From the NCBI GenBank assembly GCA_016281675.1, contig JAEEJD010000096.1, positions 1 to 9,962 on the forward strand: a DNA stretch of 9,962 nucleotides, in the 5' to 3' direction. The notes below the pieces were generated by a model. It was not told the origin of the DNA. It did not search any database and saw only the letters and a list, made by a program, of their open reading frames with translations. Below, piece after piece: positions 8,006 to 9,962 of this stretch. Position 1 is the stretch's first letter. The number at the start of each line of letters is the position of its first letter. This DNA is from Lachnospiraceae bacterium. Lineage in GTDB: Bacteria > Bacillota_A > Clostridia > Lachnospirales > Lachnospiraceae. Made by a program: the position numbers and the translations under genes.

Positions 8006-8530
8006 TCACTTTCCTTCGTAGATTATTTCGGATTCGACATCATACTTCGACAGACGCTTGCGACCGCTCAGTCCCGCCAGTTCCATCAGGAATACTATCT
8101 TTACCACATTGCCTCCGAGCTGCTCGACAAGCTTTGCGATCGCCTCGACTGTTCCGCCGGTGGCGATCAGATCATCGACTATCACGACCTTCTGGCCGGG
8201 TCTGATCGAGTCGTTGTGAAGTTCGATCGAAGCCTTTCCATATTCAAGTTCGTACTCCATCGACACAGTTTCGCGCGGAAGCTTTCCGGGTTTTCTTGCC
8301 GGTACGAACGGCTTATGAAACAGATATGAAAGCGCTCCCCCGAATATAAAACCGCGTGCTTCCGCCCCGACTATAACATCGAAGTCTACACCTTCAAGCA
8401 TCTTCTTATACGCATCGACCGCAAGCTGCAATCCTTCCCCATCCTGCAGAACACTTGTGATGTCGCGGAATATGATCCCCTTCTCGGGAAAATCGGGTAT
8501 GCTCGTTACATATTCTTCAAGTTTTTTCAT
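8006..8530 (-). CDS. apt: Adenine phosphoribosyltransferase
   Basis: Purine salvage enzyme joining adenine to PRPP to give AMP in the cytosol. The protein is 174 residues, near the usual 170-180. It begins with the family-typical pattern KKLEEYVTSIPDFPEKGIIFRDIT, contains the flexible-loop region ARKPGKLPRETVSMEYELEYG (78-98), and has the PRPP-binding motif VVIVDDLIATGGT (115-127 region). I chose the ATG at 8530, 11 nt after GGGAGAG; an in-frame TTG at 8539 sits only 2 nt from that site and would add three residues. It follows rubrerythrin by 20 nt and is probably read from the same transcript. It converges with the MBOAT gene with no bases between stop codons and no terminator visible. Confidence 0.96.
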   Translation of the reverse strand: MKKLEEYVTSIPDFPEKGIIFRDITSVLQDGEGLQLAVDAYKKMLEGVDFDVIVGAEARGFIFGGALSYLFHKPFVPARKPGKLPRETVSMEYELEYGKASIELHNDSIRPGQKVVIVDDLIATGGTVEAIAKLVEQLGGNVVKIVFLMELAGLSGRKRLSKYDVESEIIYEGK

Positions 8531-8550
8531 GGTCTTCAAAACTCTCCCGG

Positions 8551-9090
8551 TCAGTAATTCTCTGCGTGAACTTCAAAATAGCTCTGGGGATGTGCGCATA
8601 CGGGACAAACATCGGGCGCATTTGTGCCAACCACGATATGTCCGCAGTTTCTGCACTCCCATACTTTGACTTCGCTCTTTTTGAACACTTCCTGGGCTTC
8701 AACGTTCTTAAGAAGCGCACGATATCTTTCCTCATGCTTCTTCTCTATGGCTGCAACACCTCTGAACTTTTCGGCAAGTTCCGGGAACCCTTCCTCTTCG
8801 GCGGTCTTGGCGAATCCTTCGTACATATCCGTCCACTCGTAGTTTTCGCCGTCAGCTGCTGCGCCGAGATTCTCGGCCGTAGAGCCTATACCCTCAAGTT
8901 CCTTGAACCAGAGCTTTGCATGCTCTTTCTCGTTATCGGCGGTTTTGAGGAAAAGGGCCGCTATCTGTTCAAACCCTTCCTTCTTTGCCTTTGATGCAAA
9001 ATACGTATATTTATTTCTTGCCTGTGACTCACCGGCAAATGCTGCTTCCAGATTCTTCTCGGTCTGTGTTCCTGCGTATTTGTTAGCCAT
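8551..9090 (-). CDS. rbr: Rubrerythrin
   Basis: Cytosolic non-haem peroxidase that reduces hydrogen peroxide in anaerobes, using electrons passed through its rubredoxin domain. The 179 residues show a four-helix diiron domain with Glu21 ([10 protein letters not shown]), Glu54 and His57 (NEKEH), Glu85 (YEWTDMY), Glu116 and His119 (EKKH), then a C-terminal rubredoxin-like domain with Cys146/Cys149 (CRNCGH) and Cys162/Cys165 (CPVCAHP). The site equivalent to the mobile Glu97 of the Desulfovibrio enzyme reads Asp88 by my hand alignment. AAGGAG lies 8 nt before the ATG. It follows desulfoferrodoxin by 28 nt, so superoxide reduction and disposal of the resulting peroxide are encoded together; apt follows 20 nt later. 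Confidence 0.97.
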   Translation of the reverse strand: MANKYAGTQTEKNLEAAFAGESQARNKYTYFASKAKKEGFEQIAALFLKTADNEKEHAKLWFKELEGIGSTAENLGAAADGENYEWTDMYEGFAKTAEEEGFPELAEKFRGVAAIEKKHEERYRALLKNVEAQEVFKKSEVKVWECRNCGHIVVGTNAPDVCPVCAHPQSYFEVHAENY

Positions 9091-9118
9091 GTCTTATCTC
9101 CTTCCGTGTCAGTCCGAT

Positions 9119-9493
9119 TCAGGATTTCCAAAGTCCGTGAAGGTTGCAGTATGCATAAGCGGCAACAACCTCATCACCTTCGCAGAGTGCGAAGTCGGCT
9201 TTCGGTGCGTCACCCGGCTTAAGTGATTTTCTCTGGTTACCTGTCTTCGTCTGAAGAGCGATCCACTCGATAAAATGCTCTTCAACCATAGGATGCTCGG
9301 CTGCTCCAACCTTTACGGATACCTTCGTGCCGTTTACCTCCACAACGGGTACATGCTTTTCAAGCGAAGCATCAACCGTTCCGGGAACGATCTCGGTCAT
9401 TGCCTGTCCGCAGCACATGATCGGAACTCCCGTTCCCTTTACGATCGCAACGATCTGTCCGCAATGTTCACAACGATAAAACTTCATTTCCAT
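9119..9493 (-). CDS. dfx: Desulfoferrodoxin (superoxide reductase, two-iron type)
   Basis: Reduces superoxide to hydrogen peroxide without releasing oxygen, an anaerobe defence enzyme of the cytosol. The 124 residues contain both iron sites: an N-terminal desulforedoxin domain with Cys8, Cys11, Cys27 and Cys28 (CEHCG and CCGQAM), and the catalytic centre ligands His47, His67, His73, Cys116 and His119, with the conserved Glu45-Lys46 lid just before His47. All expected ligands are present. AGGAGG lies 8 nt before the ATG at 9493; a second ATG two codons on is too close to a different spacing to be preferred. It stands 41 bp after metA and 28 nt before rubrerythrin, with no clear promoter or PerR-like box in the short gaps, so it may be read from further upstream. 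Confidence 0.97.
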   Translation of the reverse strand: MEMKFYRCEHCGQIVAIVKGTGVPIMCCGQAMTEIVPGTVDASLEKHVPVVEVNGTKVSVKVGAAEHPMVEEHFIEWIALQTKTGNQRKSLKPGDAPKADFALCEGDEVVAAYAYCNLHGLWKS

Positions 9494-9534
9494 AATGTCT
9501 TCCTCCTTTTTGTATGTTGTCCGTTATCTTATTG

Positions 9535-9962
9535 TTACTCGTTTCCGCCGATTTCCTCAATATCGTAAGGAACCGACTGATAAACGTAATAATTGAGCCA
9601 GTTTGTATAAAGAAGCTGCCCCGTGGATCTCCAGTTGACGATCGGAGGTTTAGACGGGTCATCATCCGGGAAATAGTTCTTCGGGAGCTCGGGGTTCAAA
9701 CCTTTTCCGACATCTCTGTTGTATTCGTTGGCAAGCGTATCGGCATCGTATTCCGCATGGCATGTCACGAAGAACTTCCTTGAATCCTCCGTCTTGACGA
9801 TTGTCACTCCGGCCTCATCGGAATCGGCCATAAGCTCGAGTTCCGGAACCGCCAGTATCTGTTCGGGAGTAACATAAATCTCCCTCGACTGCGGTGCATG
9901 GAACACATCATCGAATCCCCGAAACAGCGGCGATGTCGGTTTCAACACCTTATGTTCGTATA
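9535..9962 (-). CDS. metA: Homoserine O-acyltransferase, C-terminal part (cut by window edge)
   Basis: Only the last 142 or so residues are in the window; the reading frame is open to the edge (…YEHKVLKP…), so the gene begins beyond it. The segment carries the MetA landmark LFRGFDDVFHAPQSR and the catalytic pair in FVTCHAEYDADTLANEYNRD (His and Glu of the usual HPE/HxE motif, here HAE). The enzyme activates homoserine as the first committed step of methionine synthesis in the cytosol. The nucleophilic Cys and the residue known to decide acetyl- versus succinyl-CoA use both lie outside the window, so substrate cannot be stated. An internal GTG at 9946-9948 is just a valine codon, not a start. 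Desulfoferrodoxin follows after 41 bp. Confidence 0.92.
   Translation of the reverse strand, partial: YEHKVLKPTSPLFRGFDDVFHAPQSREIYVTPEQILAVPELELMADSDEAGVTIVKTEDSRKFFVTCHAEYDADTLANEYNRDVGKGLNPELPKNYFPDDDPSKPPIVNWRSTGQLLYTNWLNYYVYQSVPYDIEEIGGNE

Noticed and set aside
8566..8994. 142-codon plus-strand open frame opposite rubrerythrin
   Set aside because: Complete shadow of a gene with all rubrerythrin ligands; cysteine- and phenylalanine-rich translation is typical of antisense frames.
9494..9534. Possible PerR box or own promoter before desulfoferrodoxin
   Set aside because: No palindrome like the PerR consensus and no acceptable -35/-10 pair with standard spacing in the 41-bp gap.
9275..9568. 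97-codon plus-strand open frame opposite desulfoferrodoxin
   Set aside because: Antisense to a gene with every iron ligand present.

Overview
The window (about 10 kb, moderate GC, strong GGAGG-type Shine-Dalgarno sites on most genes) looks like chromosome of a strictly anaerobic Firmicute, most likely a Lachnospiraceae-like Clostridium relative. The reasons are the desulfoferrodoxin and rubrerythrin pair, a 448-residue glutamate dehydrogenase of the gut-anaerobe type, a short (572-residue) CstA, and compact U-tailed terminators. This taxonomic call is inference from gene content, not a database match.

Layout. Positions 1-145 are an AT-rich stretch downstream of guaA with three stacked inverted or direct repeats but no gene. 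On the minus strand, from right to left, 5508 to 146 holds a 166-residue unrecognised cytosolic protein, then cstA (13 bp apart, probably cotranscribed), a strong terminator, gdhA, another terminator, and guaA. A 164-bp divergent intergenic region (5509-5672) separates this block from a two-gene plus-strand operon (5673-8005): a membrane-anchored SGNH-like protein overlapping by 4 nt with an MBOAT O-acyltransferase, which looks like a cell-envelope polymer O-acylation cassette. This operon runs tail to tail, with zero bases between stop codons, into a minus-strand group (9962 to 8006): the C-terminal part of metA (cut by the window edge), desulfoferrodoxin, rubrerythrin and apt.

How the genes fit together. 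Most are housekeeping: purine supply (guaA, apt), nitrogen assimilation (gdhA), methionine entry (metA), uptake of pyruvate or peptides under carbon limitation (cstA), and superoxide and peroxide defence (dfx, rbr). The accessory part is the O-acylation pair.

Points most worth a second look are: a tyrosine-recombinase-like core (5-bp inverted repeats around a 7-bp spacer) exactly over the guaA stop codon, with 11-bp-spaced direct repeats beside it; a good sigma-A-type promoter placed so that the gdhA transcript would begin directly with the terminator hairpin; the unknown gene tied to cstA; and 30-bp-spaced repeats over the start of the SGNH gene. No CRISPR array, tRNA, rRNA, transposase or clearly new defence system is visible.
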